Assembly (NCBI GenBank): GCA_930367215.1
Contig: OV884058.1
Span: 108,709,802-108,773,801, forward strand
From: Pollenia angustigena
Lineage: Eukaryota > Arthropoda > Insecta > Diptera > Polleniidae
Length of the DNA stretch: 64,000 nucleotides
Reading direction: 5' to 3'
Shown: positions 46,748 to 56,696 of the stretch, piece after piece
Layout: every line of letters begins with the position of its first letter
Position numbering within the stretch: the stretch's first letter is position 1
Program-made: the position numbers and the translations under genes
Notes under the pieces: model-generated
Databases searched by the model: none
What the model saw: only the letters and a program-made list of their open reading frames with translations
Told to the model about the DNA's origin: nothing

Positions 46748-47821
46748 AATAGAAACTGGGAATTATTTCCTTCCGAAGGTAACTTTATATTATATTCAAC
46801 ATTTTTCATTTTTCGAATTTATTCTATGAGCTAAATTTCAGTTATGTATTTTATAAAGCTTTTTTGTAATAGTTCTATTCCTACAATTTTTCAGAAATGA
46901 CTTTATACACTACCAGACTATTATATTGTATTTTCTTTTTACATTTTACCTTAGCCTTCCGTTGGAAAGCAATGAGGTATATTGAATGTACAGAAAAATT
47001 TACAATTATTAGACACCAGCAGAATGTAATGCATTTTCTGGCCCGCTACGGCCGTCGTCAGCATTCTTTGTGTCTCACTGGATAGTGTTACTTTATAAAT
47101 TGAATGTATTTAACTCAACTATTTTAACAAATAGAAACTGGGAATTATTTCCTTCCGAAGGTAACTTTATATTATATTCAACATTTTTCATTTTTCGAAT
47201 TTATTCTATGAGCTAAATTTCAGTTATGTATTTTATAAAGCTTTTTTGTAATAGTTCTATTCCTACAATTTTTCAGAAATGACTTTATACACTACCAGAC
47301 TATTATATTGTATTTTCTTTTTACATTTTACCTTAGCCTTCCGTTGGAAAGCAATGAGGTATATTGAATGTACAGAAAAATTTACAATTATTAGACACCA
47401 GCAGAATGTAATGCATTTTCTGGCCCGCTACGGCCGTCGTCAGCATTCTTTGTGTCTCACTGGATAGTGTTACTTTATAAATTGAATGTATTTAACTCAA
47501 CTATTTTAACAAATAGAAACTGGGAATTATTTCCTTCCGAAGGTAACTTTATATTATATTCAACATTTTTCATTTTTCGAATTTATTCTATGAGCTAAAT
47601 TTCAGTTATGTATTTTATAAAGCTTTTTTGTAATAGTTCTATTCCTACAATTTTTCAGAAATGACTTTATACACTACCAGACTATTATATTGTATTTTCT
47701 TTTTACATTTTACCTTAGCCTTCCGTTGGAAAGCAATGAGGTATATTGAATGTACAGAAAAATTTACAATTATTAGACACCAGCAGAATGTAATGCATTT
47801 TCTGGCCCGCTACGGCCGTCG
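46748..47821 (+). repeat. 382-bp satellite units, forward arm
   Basis: Units start with 'aaatagaaactgggaattat' at about 46748, 47130 and 47512 and are nearly identical. Each holds a 62-codon frame (46897, 47279, 47661) that I regard as a passenger. The third unit is cut at 47821 by Transib and resumes at 51175. Confidence 0.95.
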
Positions 47822-47860
47822 CACAGTAGCGCCCGTAGAGCAAACGAGGTTGCAAAAATC
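47822..47860 (+). promoter_or_regulatory. Transib left terminus, RSS-like
   Basis: Heptamer CACAGTA at 47822-47828, 23 bp of spacer, then GCAAAAATC at 47852-47860. The nonamer-like block differs from the V(D)J consensus ACAAAAACC at two positions. The copy at 4213 has the canonical CACAGTG heptamer with the same 23-bp spacing. Confidence 0.75.
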
Positions 47861-48461
47861 AAAATTTTCATGAGCACCGACGAAGTTTTGAATAAACTCA
47901 TGTTATAGGAAACTTTTCAACGATTTCAAATCTGCCACTCTTAATAATATCACATTTTTAGTTTAGAAGATATAGCCGTTCAAAGTTGACCGACTTTCGG
48001 TTTTCAAAAAAACACACAATTTTTAGTAAATTTGTTGCGATTTCAGGTGTAATATCACGAAAAATAGGTAACGAATCGCCTTATTTTTTGTTTGTATTGA
48101 TTGATGCATTTATTAAATGTGTAATGATAAAAAAAAAATGAACTGTTTGCTTTGTGTTTCTCCTGGTAAATCACTATTTAAAAACTATCCGTTTTTTCAC
48201 TATTTTTCAACTTTGACGGAAAATAACAAAAATCTATATTTTTCTATATTTGCCATATTTGCAAAATCTGTTCTTTGATTATTTCTTTACATAATTCAAA
48301 AATTTTATCTGCCCGTACGTGCCCGTTTGGCTTCTAGAGGTAAAAAAGGTTAAAAAGACATGGTTGCAGAAATTGTATGACAGTAGTTTGATCTAAAATC
48401 TAAAAAAACTACTCATTGAAATTAGCAGGTACGTACCTCACTTAAACAATACTTTGGCGTA

Positions 48462-48759
48462 CAAATGGTCAAGAACAATATTGACTACAGGTAGGCACAA
48501 ATCTTATTTGGACACGTGCATAATATCAAAATTGCATTATTCAGCCTAATTCCATTTGTATGCAGGGAACAGGTAAATTTTTCGGCATGGTAGCATAAGC
48601 CTATATATTGCAAATGGTCAAGAACAATATTGACTACAGGTAGGCACAAATCTTATTTGGACACGTGCATAATATAAAAATGCATTATTCAGCCTAAATC
48701 CATATGTATGTAGGGAACAGGTACATTTTTCGGCATGGTAGCATAAGCCTATATATTGC
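48462..48759 (+). repeat. 149-bp tandem duplication in Transib 5-prime region
   Basis: The segment from 'caaatggtcaagaacaatat' to 'gcctatatattg' occurs twice, starting at 48462 and 48611, with few differences. The deleted copy at 4213-6545 has only the beginning of this segment, near 6108. It lies just upstream of the transposase start and may hold promoter sequence. Confidence 0.85.
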
Positions 48760-48846
48760 AAAATAAGCATAATGCCTGGATTAGTCTACGACTGAAAGTT
48801 GGCGCAACAATTACTGAAACCATTAAACAATTTAAGTACTGAAAAC

Positions 48847-50850
48847 ATGGCGTTGAACAATTTTAAATTATTTGAACTGTTTAGAAAGTCAACCACACCA
48901 AATTTTTTCACGGAAGCTGCTTTAGAAGAACTTGATAGCTTATACGGAAATATTGAGAGAAGCGAAATTATAAAAAATAATTTTTATCTGATATATGCAA
49001 ATATTAAGGCAAAATGGGTGAAATCTAATCGAACCATTCAGAACTTCAACTCCAAATACGAGGACTGGCTTAATGAAGATACCATCCTGGATATATTGGC
49101 AGTAGATAAACCCACCACATCAACCAGAGGAGCAAAAGGAAGGCCAAAAAAAAGTATTGAGGAGTGTTCAATTTTCACAAGAAAGAGGAAACTTGCCGAT
49201 GCCACCAATGACTTGACCACGAAGCAATTATCGGAAGCGCTGTCTATTAAATTTACAAAGGATAGTGAAAGAGTTAGGTCGCACATAACCAAATCTGTTG
49301 CTGATGCAAGCCCACTGCGACTAAAAAGGATTAAGGAAAGCATTCCCACGCCCACAAACGCACACATTAAAAAGTATGGTTCCGAAGAAGCCTTGGCCTT
49401 GTTTATGGACTTAGAACTTTCCAAAGAGAAATATGAGAAACTACGGGCATCTTTAACGCGACACGGCGCTGACGTTTTACCCGGATACAAGCATATTACG
49501 CAAGCCAAAATAAATTCACGACCACTGCATACGGAATTTACGGAAGTCTCTGCGAAAGCCAATCTGCAGGATCTCATGGGCCATACAGCAAAACGGTTGT
49601 TGGAGAGTCTTCCTGAAAATGAGGTGAAAATTCTTCCTGAGAAGTTGACATTGATCAGCAAATGGGGCTGCGATGGATCATCCGGACAAAGCGTTTATAA
49701 GCAAAGGATATCTTCCGATGACGCTACAATATCGGACGGAAATATGTTTATGGCATCTGTTGTTCCTTTGCGGCTTAAATCGGATGTTTCCCTTCACTGG
49801 AAAAATCCACGTCCGTCATCAGTGCATTATTGCCGACCAATAATGTTTCAGTTTGCAAGGGAATCGGCAGAACTCATAAGGACCACGGTGAAGGACATTG
49901 AAGAACAAATAAGCAAGATTAAGCCTACAAAGCTGCAAATTGGAGAAGGAAAATATATTGAATGCAATTACGAGTTCCATCTGACCATGGTTGACGGAAA
50001 AGTCGTAAACGAACTGACAGGAACAACCTCAACAATGTCATGCCCGATTTGCAAAAAGAGTCAGAAGAACTTTGGTAATTTAAACGATTCTACAAATGAG
50101 GAGGATTACGAATATGGAATGTCACCATTGCACGCAAGGATAAGGTGTATGGAATTCTTGCTAAAACTGGCGTATACCCTACCACAAGAGGAGGAAAACT
50201 TCGATGAAAATACATCAATAAAGGATAAGGAAAAGATCAGAAAGAAGCAAATACAGGATGCTTTTTTTAAACAAGTTGGACTAAAAGTAGACTGTCCCAA
50301 GCACGGATACGGTAACTCAAACGATGGAAACACTTCTAGGAGATTTTTTGAAAATGATGAGGCAGTAACTAGAATCACTGGAATTGACAATCAAATCGTG
50401 AAAAGATTGGGAACGATCTTGGATGTTTTAAACTGCAAAGAAAATGTCAATTCTACAAAATATGGAGAATATGCGTCGAAAACTGCATCTCTTTTAGCAG
50501 AAATGTATCCACAGAAGAAGTTGACCCCGACCGTCCATAAAATATTGGCGCATGGCAAAGATATAATTGAGTACCAGTCTTTGCCAATTGGAGAGCTTTC
50601 TGAAGAAGCACAGGAGTCTCTTAACAAATTTTATAAAAAATATAGATTGCAGAACACATTCAAAGCATCAAGGGTAAGGCAAAATGAGGACCTCTTCAAC
50701 ATGTTGGCAGCATCTTCCGATCCACTTATATCTTCCCTGCGGCATGTGAAGTCACGAATAGAGTTAGAAAATAATTATAGTTTAGAAATGGTTAGTCTTT
50801 TAGATATACCTTCTCTTACGAACTGTGATGAATATTTTACAGAAAATTGA
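48847..50850 (+). CDS. Transib transposase (RAG1-core-like)
   Basis: A cut-and-paste DNA transposase of the Transib superfamily, homologous to the catalytic core of RAG1. From the ATG at 48847 it is 667 aa. The frame is open from 48799 after an in-frame TGA at 48793, but only a TTG precedes this ATG. Visible motifs, numbered from this ATG: a GRPKK AT-hook-like patch (98-102), and the first catalytic Asp in KWGCDGSSGQ (D276). The second is in LTMVDGKV (D383), the zinc pair is CPIC (C399, C402), and DGNTSRRFF is conserved. Next come HKILAH (H564, H569), the second zinc pair, and the catalytic Glu in GELSEEAQES (E586 or E587). These correspond to the D-D-E and CxxC/HxxxxH sites of RAG1. No stop or frameshift interrupts the frame, and the length is normal for the family. 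The tail runs to CDEYFTEN. Confidence 0.93.
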   Translation: MALNNFKLFELFRKSTTPNFFTEAALEELDSLYGNIERSEIIKNNFYLIYANIKAKWVKSNRTIQNFNSKYEDWLNEDTILDILAVDKPTTSTRGAKGRPKKSIEECSIFTRKRKLADATNDLTTKQLSEALSIKFTKDSERVRSHITKSVADASPLRLKRIKESIPTPTNAHIKKYGSEEALALFMDLELSKEKYEKLRASLTRHGADVLPGYKHITQAKINSRPLHTEFTEVSAKANLQDLMGHTAKRLLESLPENEVKILPEKLTLISKWGCDGSSGQSVYKQRISSDDATISDGNMFMASVVPLRLKSDVSLHWKNPRPSSVHYCRPIMFQFARESAELIRTTVKDIEEQISKIKPTKLQIGEGKYIECNYEFHLTMVDGKVVNELTGTTSTMSCPICKKSQKNFGNLNDSTNEEDYEYGMSPLHARIRCMEFLLKLAYTLPQEEENFDENTSIKDKEKIRKKQIQDAFFKQVGLKVDCPKHGYGNSNDGNTSRRFFENDEAVTRITGIDNQIVKRLGTILDVLNCKENVNSTKYGEYASKTASLLAEMYPQKKLTPTVHKILAHGKDIIEYQSLPIGELSEEAQESLNKFYKKYRLQNTFKASRVRQNEDLFNMLAASSDPLISSLRHVKSRIELENNYSLEMVSLLDIPSLTNCDEYFTEN

Positions 50851-50853
50851 AAA

Positions 50854-50859
50854 AATAAA
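50854..50859 (+). terminator. Possible polyadenylation signal of Transib transposase
   Basis: AATAAA lies 3 bp after the stop codon, followed by long A/T-rich runs. AATAAA hexamers are frequent in such DNA, so the call is tentative. Confidence 0.4.
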
Positions 50860-51138
50860 TTTAAAAAAAAATAATTTTTTTTTTAATTTGTTGGGTAATA
50901 ATTTAAAACATAAAAACCTAAAGAAAAAAAATAAAAACAATCTAAAAATGTAAAAATAATTTTTTTTAGTTACCATAAAATTGATTTTTCTACTAATTTT
51001 AACTTTGATAACCCATAATTAGGCCCCTACAGAGCGTAGCACCCTTTCCAAACGCTCATTTCATAGGCTGAACAGTTATCTATCATATGCTGTTTAAACT
51101 GTTCAATTATCTTATTCGGTTCAAAAGATATGATTTTT

Positions 51139-51169
51139 GCAACGAAAAAACTCAAATGGCGCCACTGTG
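51139..51169 (-). promoter_or_regulatory. Transib right terminus, RSS-like
   Basis: Read inward on the minus strand: CACAGTG, then 22 bp of spacer, then GCAAAAATC, which continues past the inner limit given. The copy at 4213-6545 ends identically. GCGCC directly after the heptamer is shared with the left end. Confidence 0.75.
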
Positions 51170-51174
51170 CGTCG

Positions 51175-52389
51175 TCAGCATTCTTTGTGTCTCACTGGAT
51201 AGTGTTACTTTATAAATTGAATGTATTTAACTCAACTATTTTAACAAATAGAAACTGGGAATTATTTCCTTCCGAAGGTAACTTTATATTATATTCAACA
51301 TTTTTCATTTTTCGAATTTATTCTATGAGCTAAATTTCAGTTATGTATTTTATAAAGCTTTTTTGTAATAGTTCTATTCCTACAATTTTTCAGAAATTAC
51401 TTTATACACTACCAGACTATTATATTGTATTTTCTTTTTACATTTTACCTTAGCCTTCCGTTGGAAAGCAATGTAAAAAGAAAATACAATATAATAGTCT
51501 GGTAGTGTATAAAGTAATTTCTGAAAAATTGTAGGAATAGAACTATTACAAAAAAGCTTTATAAAATACATAACTGAAATTTAGCTCATAGAATAAATTC
51601 GAAAAATGAAAAATGTTGAATATAATATAAAGTTACCTTCGGAAGGAAATAATTCCCAGTTTCTATTTGTTAAAATAGTTGAGTTAAATACATTCAATTT
51701 ATAAAGTAACACTATCCAGTGAGACACAAAGAATGCTGACGACGGCCGTAGCGGGCCAGAAAATGCATTACATTCTGCTGGTGTCTAATAATTGTAAATT
51801 TTTCTGTACATTCAATATACCTCATTGCTTTCCAACGGAAGGCTAAGGTAAAATGTAAAAAGAAAATACAATATAATAGTCTGGTAGTGTATAAAGTCAT
51901 TTCTGAAAAATTGTAGGAATAGAACTATTACAAAAAAGCTTTATAAAATACATAACTGAAATTTAGCTCATAGAATAAATTCGAAAAATGAAAAATGTTG
52001 AATATAATATAAAGTTACCTTCGGAAGGAAATAATTCCCAGTTTCTATTTGTTAAAATAGTTGAGTTAAATACATTCAATTTATAAAGTAACACTATCCA
52101 GTGAGACACAAAGAATGCTGACGACGGCCGTAGCGGGCCAGAAAATGCATTACATTCTGCTGGTGTCTAATAATTGTAAATTTTTCTGTACATTCAATAT
52201 ACCTCATTGCTTTCCAACGGAAGGCTAAGGTAAAATGTAAAAAGAAAATACAATATAATAGTCTGGTAGTGTATAAAGTCATTTCTGAAAAATTGTAGGA
52301 ATAGAACTATTACAAAAAAGCTTTATAAAATACATAACTGAAATTTAGCTCATAGAATAAATTCGAAAAATGAAAAATGTTGAATATTT
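51175..52389. repeat. 382-bp satellite: end of forward arm and inverted arm
   Basis: 51175-51474 completes the third unit and part of a fourth. At about 51475 the sequence turns into its own reverse complement, leaving an unpaired loop of about 33 bp (51443-51474), and continues with about 2.4 inverted units to 52389. Inverted copies of the 62-codon frame are at 51712-51900 and 52094-52282. Confidence 0.95.
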
Positions 52390-52527
52390 TTTTTTCTTTT
52401 TTCTTATTTTATTTTACTTTATTTTATTTCTTATTTTTTTTTTTTTTTCTGTCTCTGGCGGGATTCGAACATGCAACCTCCGTGCTGATAGACTAGCTCA
52501 CTACCAGCTAGTCTACCGGGGCAGTGT
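52380..52527 (-). mobile_element. tRNA-like SINE, minus orientation
   Basis: On the minus strand, from about 52527: a TAGCTGGTAGTG A-box-like motif (plus 52499-52510), then GTTCGAATCCC as B box (plus 52460-52470). An A-rich tail of about 65 bp with interruptions follows (plus-strand T-rich 52388-52450). Box spacing is as in tRNA genes, but the acceptor ends do not pair, so it is not a functional tRNA. It marks the outer limit of the inverted satellite arm. Confidence 0.6.
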
Positions 52528-53107
52528 AGTTTTTGTATAAAAAAACTATGTTTTTTTCTCAATTAAGGGCGTAAATATGAGATTAAATTGTCCATAATAA
52601 CAATAACAACGTTGATTGAAAGTGGATTGAAAGTTTTTGTTTCATTACTATAATGACATTTTTATTGTCATAATGAAAATTTAAATTTATGAAGGCAATT
52701 ATTGAAATATGTTGCTTTTATAAAAAAATTTTTTGATTTCATAAATTTAATGGCATACATGTAACATTAGATGTATGAAATTATTAAATCTTACATTTTT
52801 TAAATAACAATTAAACATTTTTTTAATGAAACTATAATTTTGTATTAAGTTATGAATATAGTTATGTTTGTTTATTGTTTTTTTGTGTTCCCAATTAAAA
52901 TTTTTTGTTTTACTTGGACAAACTTAAGTTTTCATATATCCAATGAAAATTTTTAACGTAATTACGAAATCTAATGAAGCGATTTTAACGAAAATACTTC
53001 ATCAAACCTATGAAATTCCATTAAGACAATGAAAATTTTCATTTACCCAAGGAAAACTTTTTTATGAAAATGATTCATTAAATATATGAAGCATTTTTCT
53101 TTCAGTG
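52528..53107. other. Right terminal flank of foldback-like element
   Basis: AT-rich with many 'aatgaaa', 'ttcatt' and 'atgaaatt' motifs, like the left flank at 46550-46700. It ends in TTTCTTTCAGTG. No coding sequence. Confidence 0.6.
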
Positions 53108-53109
53108 TA

Positions 53110-53680
53110 CAGTCTTAAATACTAGAAATGACTTAAAAATACTTAGGACACCAAGAGATTTCGGAGGCCTTGGCGTTCGGCTAAATACGGTTCTGGTTAA
53201 TCGGGTTCGGTTAAATTCAGTTTTGTTAAATACTGGGTAAAATACTTCGGATATCACGGGGATTCGGAGGCCGTGGAGTTCAGATAAATACGGTTCGGGC
53301 TCATCAGGTTCGGTTAAATACGGTTTGGCAAATCAGGTTCGGTTAAATATGGGTTACATAATCAGGTTCGATCTTCGGGCACCATACTAAATACGGTTCT
53401 GGTTAATCAGGTTCGGTTAAGTACGGTTTGTCTTCAGTCGGCTACCGAATGAAATTCGGAGGCACCGGCAGTCGGCTGAACACGACTAACTACGGGTTGA
53501 GTGGTGGTTCGTATTCACTTCGGGTAAGAATACGTGGACTACTGGTTTATATTCAGTCGGCTACCGAATCGAATTCGGAGGCACTGGCAGTCGGCTAAAT
53601 ACGACGAACTACTGGTTAAATACTGGTTTGTATTCAGTCGGCTACCGAATGGAATTCGGAGGCACCGGCAGTCGGTTAAA
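53110..53680. repeat. Minisatellite domain, left part
   Basis: Begins with a degenerate 'aaatacggttc' and 'ggttcggttaaata' repeat (53170-53430). It then passes into units of about 75-81 bp, 'attcagtcggctaccgaatg' to 'ggcaccggcagtcggctaaa', with starts at 53554 and 53635. The array resumes after two hAT elements and ends near 57120. Confidence 0.8.
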
Positions 53681-55487
53681 CAGAGTTGCCAATTTAGCGC
53701 CTTTAGCGCTATATTTAGCGCATTTTAACTGTCAAAAAGGCGCATATTTTTTCCTTAGCGCTTTTTTAAAAAAAGCGCTAAATTAGCGCTTTTATTGATA
53801 CCCAACATTTTTGTACTTTTATTTGCATACATTAAAATCAAGACACATTAAACCAAAATATGTTTCCGTTTTGTAAATACTTTACTCTGAAAAGCATTAT
53901 ATACAAGGAAAGAAGTTTATTTTTTAAAGAAATCCATTTCGATTCTTAAAACAAGAAAATCCAAAAATAAATAACTGATTTGAACTTGTTTTGTTCGTAT
54001 TAAGTAAAATTTTCTTAAATAAAGAAACATTTTCTCATGATTAAAAAAATCATGTTTTTGGTATATGATCAAAAATTTCAAGAAGCATTTATTTAATATT
54101 AGTCTGATTTTAAAATAGAATCAAGAAACAAATGCTAGCGATTTCTTTAAATTTTTCAGAAAATGCTCAAGAAAACTTTGATTCAATTAGTTTTTATTTG
54201 GATCGACATGCTAATAAATCAATCAAAAGGTTCTTATTTTATATTAAGTTGTGGCTTTTCTTCTGATTTAAGTAACTTTAGAATTAAAATAAATTTTTTT
54301 TAACTGTATTTTAGTAAATTTTAGTTAGCTTTGAGTCATAACTTTTTGCTTAAACCAGGCAAACACATGTTTATATACAATAAGAAATTTTGGCTTGGAC
54401 GAGAATAGTGGAGAGTTTTCGTGGTTCAACACATATTTTCTCGTGATTTAGTAAATATTTGAAATTATATTACTTTAACTTTCCTGAAATATCAGAAAAG
54501 GCTTTTTAAAAATATTAATGTTTTATTTACACTGCTCGGCAAAAAACAAAAAAAAAGTAGATCTAGAGAACTTGATTATGTGATTTTAATTCACTTAAGC
54601 ATGCTGAATCCAAATAGTTTATTCAATCACGTCTAGTTAACATTTTGTTTACTGATTTCTTGTCTTATTTTATTCATAATATACCTGGATTCCTGATTAA
54701 TGATTAAAATGTGTACATACTAATTTGCATGAAAAAATGGCCGCCACTAATTAAGAAATAATTTTGAAAATAATTATTTGTAAAAGATCAATATCGTTAA
54801 CATTTTATCATAAAGGCTCAGTTAGTCTTTACTTTCTGTTCTGTTACGAATCAGCTGACTTGTTTTTGATATTAAAAAACCTATGAAATTGATTAGTTTT
54901 TCTGTTCTTTTACGGTTCAGTTTGTTAAAATCAAAAAAATGTTAAGTATTTGTAAGTGACAGCAAAATAAATAATAAAAAATACATATTTACATTGAAAT
55001 AAACTGTTTTTTGATTTTAAGAATTCATAAAATTTAATTTTTTCATATTTATGTGCATAAAAGTTATTAAAATAAAGCAATGAACGGTGCAAAACTAATA
55101 AATTTATCATAAATGGCTGATAAGTTACTACGGAAAAAGTAACTATTACAATTTTATAACAGAACGGCACGGAACAGAACAGAAACAGAAAGTAAAGACT
55201 AACTGAGCCTTTATGATAAAATGTATGTAGCATAAATATCTTATTTCGGTCAAAATATAAGTCTAGCCCATAAAAAAACAAGGCATGATAGAAAAAACTG
55301 AAAACGGATTAGAATTTAGCGCAGTAGTATCTTTGTTTTTCATATATTTTATATTTTTATTTAAACATTTCATTAAGTTTTTTTATTAAAATTTTATTTG
55401 GCGCTTTTTAGCGCTTTTTGATTGGGGGCACGGCGCTTTTTGATTGGGGACACGGCGCTTTTTGATTAGAAATAGTTCACAACCCTG
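53681..55487. mobile_element. hAT non-autonomous element, TTAGCGC arrays
   Basis: The left end CAGAGTTGCCAATTTAGCGC and inverted right end CAGGGTTGTGAACTATTTC share CAG(A/G)GTTG. The 8-bp flanks CGGTTAAA and CGGCTGAA agree at six positions. Both subterminal regions are arrays of a short AGCGC motif ('tttagcgctatatttagcgc' on the left, 'ggcgctttttagcgcttttt' on the right). The interior is AT-rich without a transposase. Confidence 0.75.
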
Positions 55488-55556
55488 CGGCTGAACACGG
55501 CTAACTACTGGTTTGCATTCAGTCGGCTACCGAATGGATTTCGGAGGCACCGGCAG
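55488..55556. repeat. Minisatellite unit between two hAT elements
   Basis: One unit of the 75-81-bp array remains here ('ctaactactggtttgcattc', then 'agtcggctaccgaatgg'). Confidence 0.8.
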
Positions 55557-56696
55557 CAGGGTTGTCAGATTGATTTTGACCTTTTTCGCCAAATTCAATG
55601 TCAAAAATCGCCAAAATCGCCAAAGCCCTTATTTTCAAGTTTTTGGCAGTAAAATACATATTTTTTAATTTATAAAAAATATTCTTTATAAATTCTAAAA
55701 AAATTAATTTGTTCCGTATCGCTAAAATACGCCAAAAATTCAAAAAAGTCGCCATGGTAGTATATATTTTGCTTAATTTTTATTTAGAAAAAAGTAAAAA
55801 AAGCTAGTGAACACAAAAATGGTACGATGTTTACTACAAAAAAAGTTTTTTTTGCGGCTAGTATTAAACAAATATTGGATATATTTACATTTTTATATAT
55901 GTATTTAGTTGCAGTTTTATTATATATCTAAAACGCTTCACCGGCAAAGTTAGGGTAAGGGTTTTTCATTTATTCAACGATGGTTCAAAAGAAGTGCAAC
56001 TTATAACTCGTAACAACGCGTCTAGAAGTTCGTATTGCATTCTACTTCAAAGGCGAGTTGTAGTGGAGTTCATAGCTTAAACACAGGCATTACTTATAAT
56101 AATATAAAGAACATATAAAGAACAGTCAAAATAAGTTCCTTGAAATTGTACGTACCTGCCGTTTCGTTGCAGCTTTAAAGTTTTGGCATAAACTTATTTA
56201 TCTTTGCAATTGACCAACGCTAATTTTTTCATTGGGTTTCAAAAATGTCAAAAGGTATGTAAGAGTTCATAAAAATCTTTAAAATATCACTGACAACAAC
56301 GTATTGTATCTGGGATAAAAAATTGCCACATACATATAATGAAAAAATGTTCATAGACTTTAAATATATTTATGTTAATTTCTATTTATTGATTCTTTCA
56401 CGAGCACTTTTAAATATAAAAGACTATTTTCTCGAAGTTATTCATTATCTTCATCAGCCATTTGAACTTTCAAATACTGACCATACATATGAATGCCTCA
56501 AACTTCATACATAAAAATAATATAAGTATAATAAAATTAATATTATTTCTCAGTATTGAATTTAACGATTTTCAAAACAAATCATAGCTCATCAAAAATA
56601 GCCAACAAAATCGCCAACTTTTTTGTTAAATCGCCATGTCGCCAAACAAGTTTGAAAATCGCCACGTTTGGCGAGAAATCGCCACATCTGACCCTG
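55557..56696. mobile_element. hAT non-autonomous element, perfect TSD, TCGCCA arrays
   Basis: The ends are CAGGGTTGTCAGATTG and inverted CAGGGTCAGATGTGGCG, with the perfect 8-bp duplication ACCGGCAG (55549-55556, 56697-56704). Subterminal regions repeat the motif AATCGCCA/TGGCGATT. The 1140-bp element has no recognised transposase. Confidence 0.88.

Larger units (their letters stand above)
47822..51169 (+). mobile_element. Transib DNA transposon, apparently complete
   Basis: This 3348-bp element begins CACAGTAGCGCC and ends with the inverse of CACAGTGGCGCC. The 5-bp target duplication CGTCG is perfect (47817-47821, 51170-51174), and the satellite unit reads through once it is removed. Internally, at 47.97 kb, it lacks the insertion seen in the copy at 4213. 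Only one long ORF is present. A 149-bp tandem duplication lies upstream of it (48462-48759). Intact ends, duplication and ORF make it a candidate autonomous copy. Confidence 0.95.
46520..53107. mobile_element. Foldback-like element with 382-bp tandem arms
   Basis: The ends CACTGAAAGAA and inverted CACTGAAAGAA are flanked by TA (46518-46519, 53108-53109). Inner flanks contain many ATGAA/TTCAT motifs. The bulk is a 382-bp satellite unit: at least three and a half copies forward (from 46748), then an inversion point near 51442-51474, then about 2.4 copies inverted (51475-52389). An intact Transib interrupts the third forward unit. This layout of tandem-repeat arms in opposite orientation recalls FB and Galileo elements of Drosophila. 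The superfamily is not proven. Confidence 0.7.

Noticed and set aside
46897..47085. Identical 62-codon frame in each 382-bp unit, with a hydrophobic N-terminus
   Set aside because: It is conserved only because the DNA units are nearly identical. There is no homology or codon-level evidence, and it also occurs in the inverted units as a mirror copy.
48799..48846. Upstream extension of the transposase by 16 codons
   Set aside because: The extension begins with TTG directly after an in-frame stop region. The ATG at 48847 is the first normal start.
49038..49661. 207-codon minus-strand frame opposite the Transib transposase
   Set aside because: It is a shadow of the real plus-strand gene; low-complexity serine/leucine content is expected from the complement.
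52450..52527. Functional tRNA on the minus strand
   Set aside because: A- and B-box-like motifs are present, but the ends do not pair and an A-rich tail follows, so a SINE fits better.
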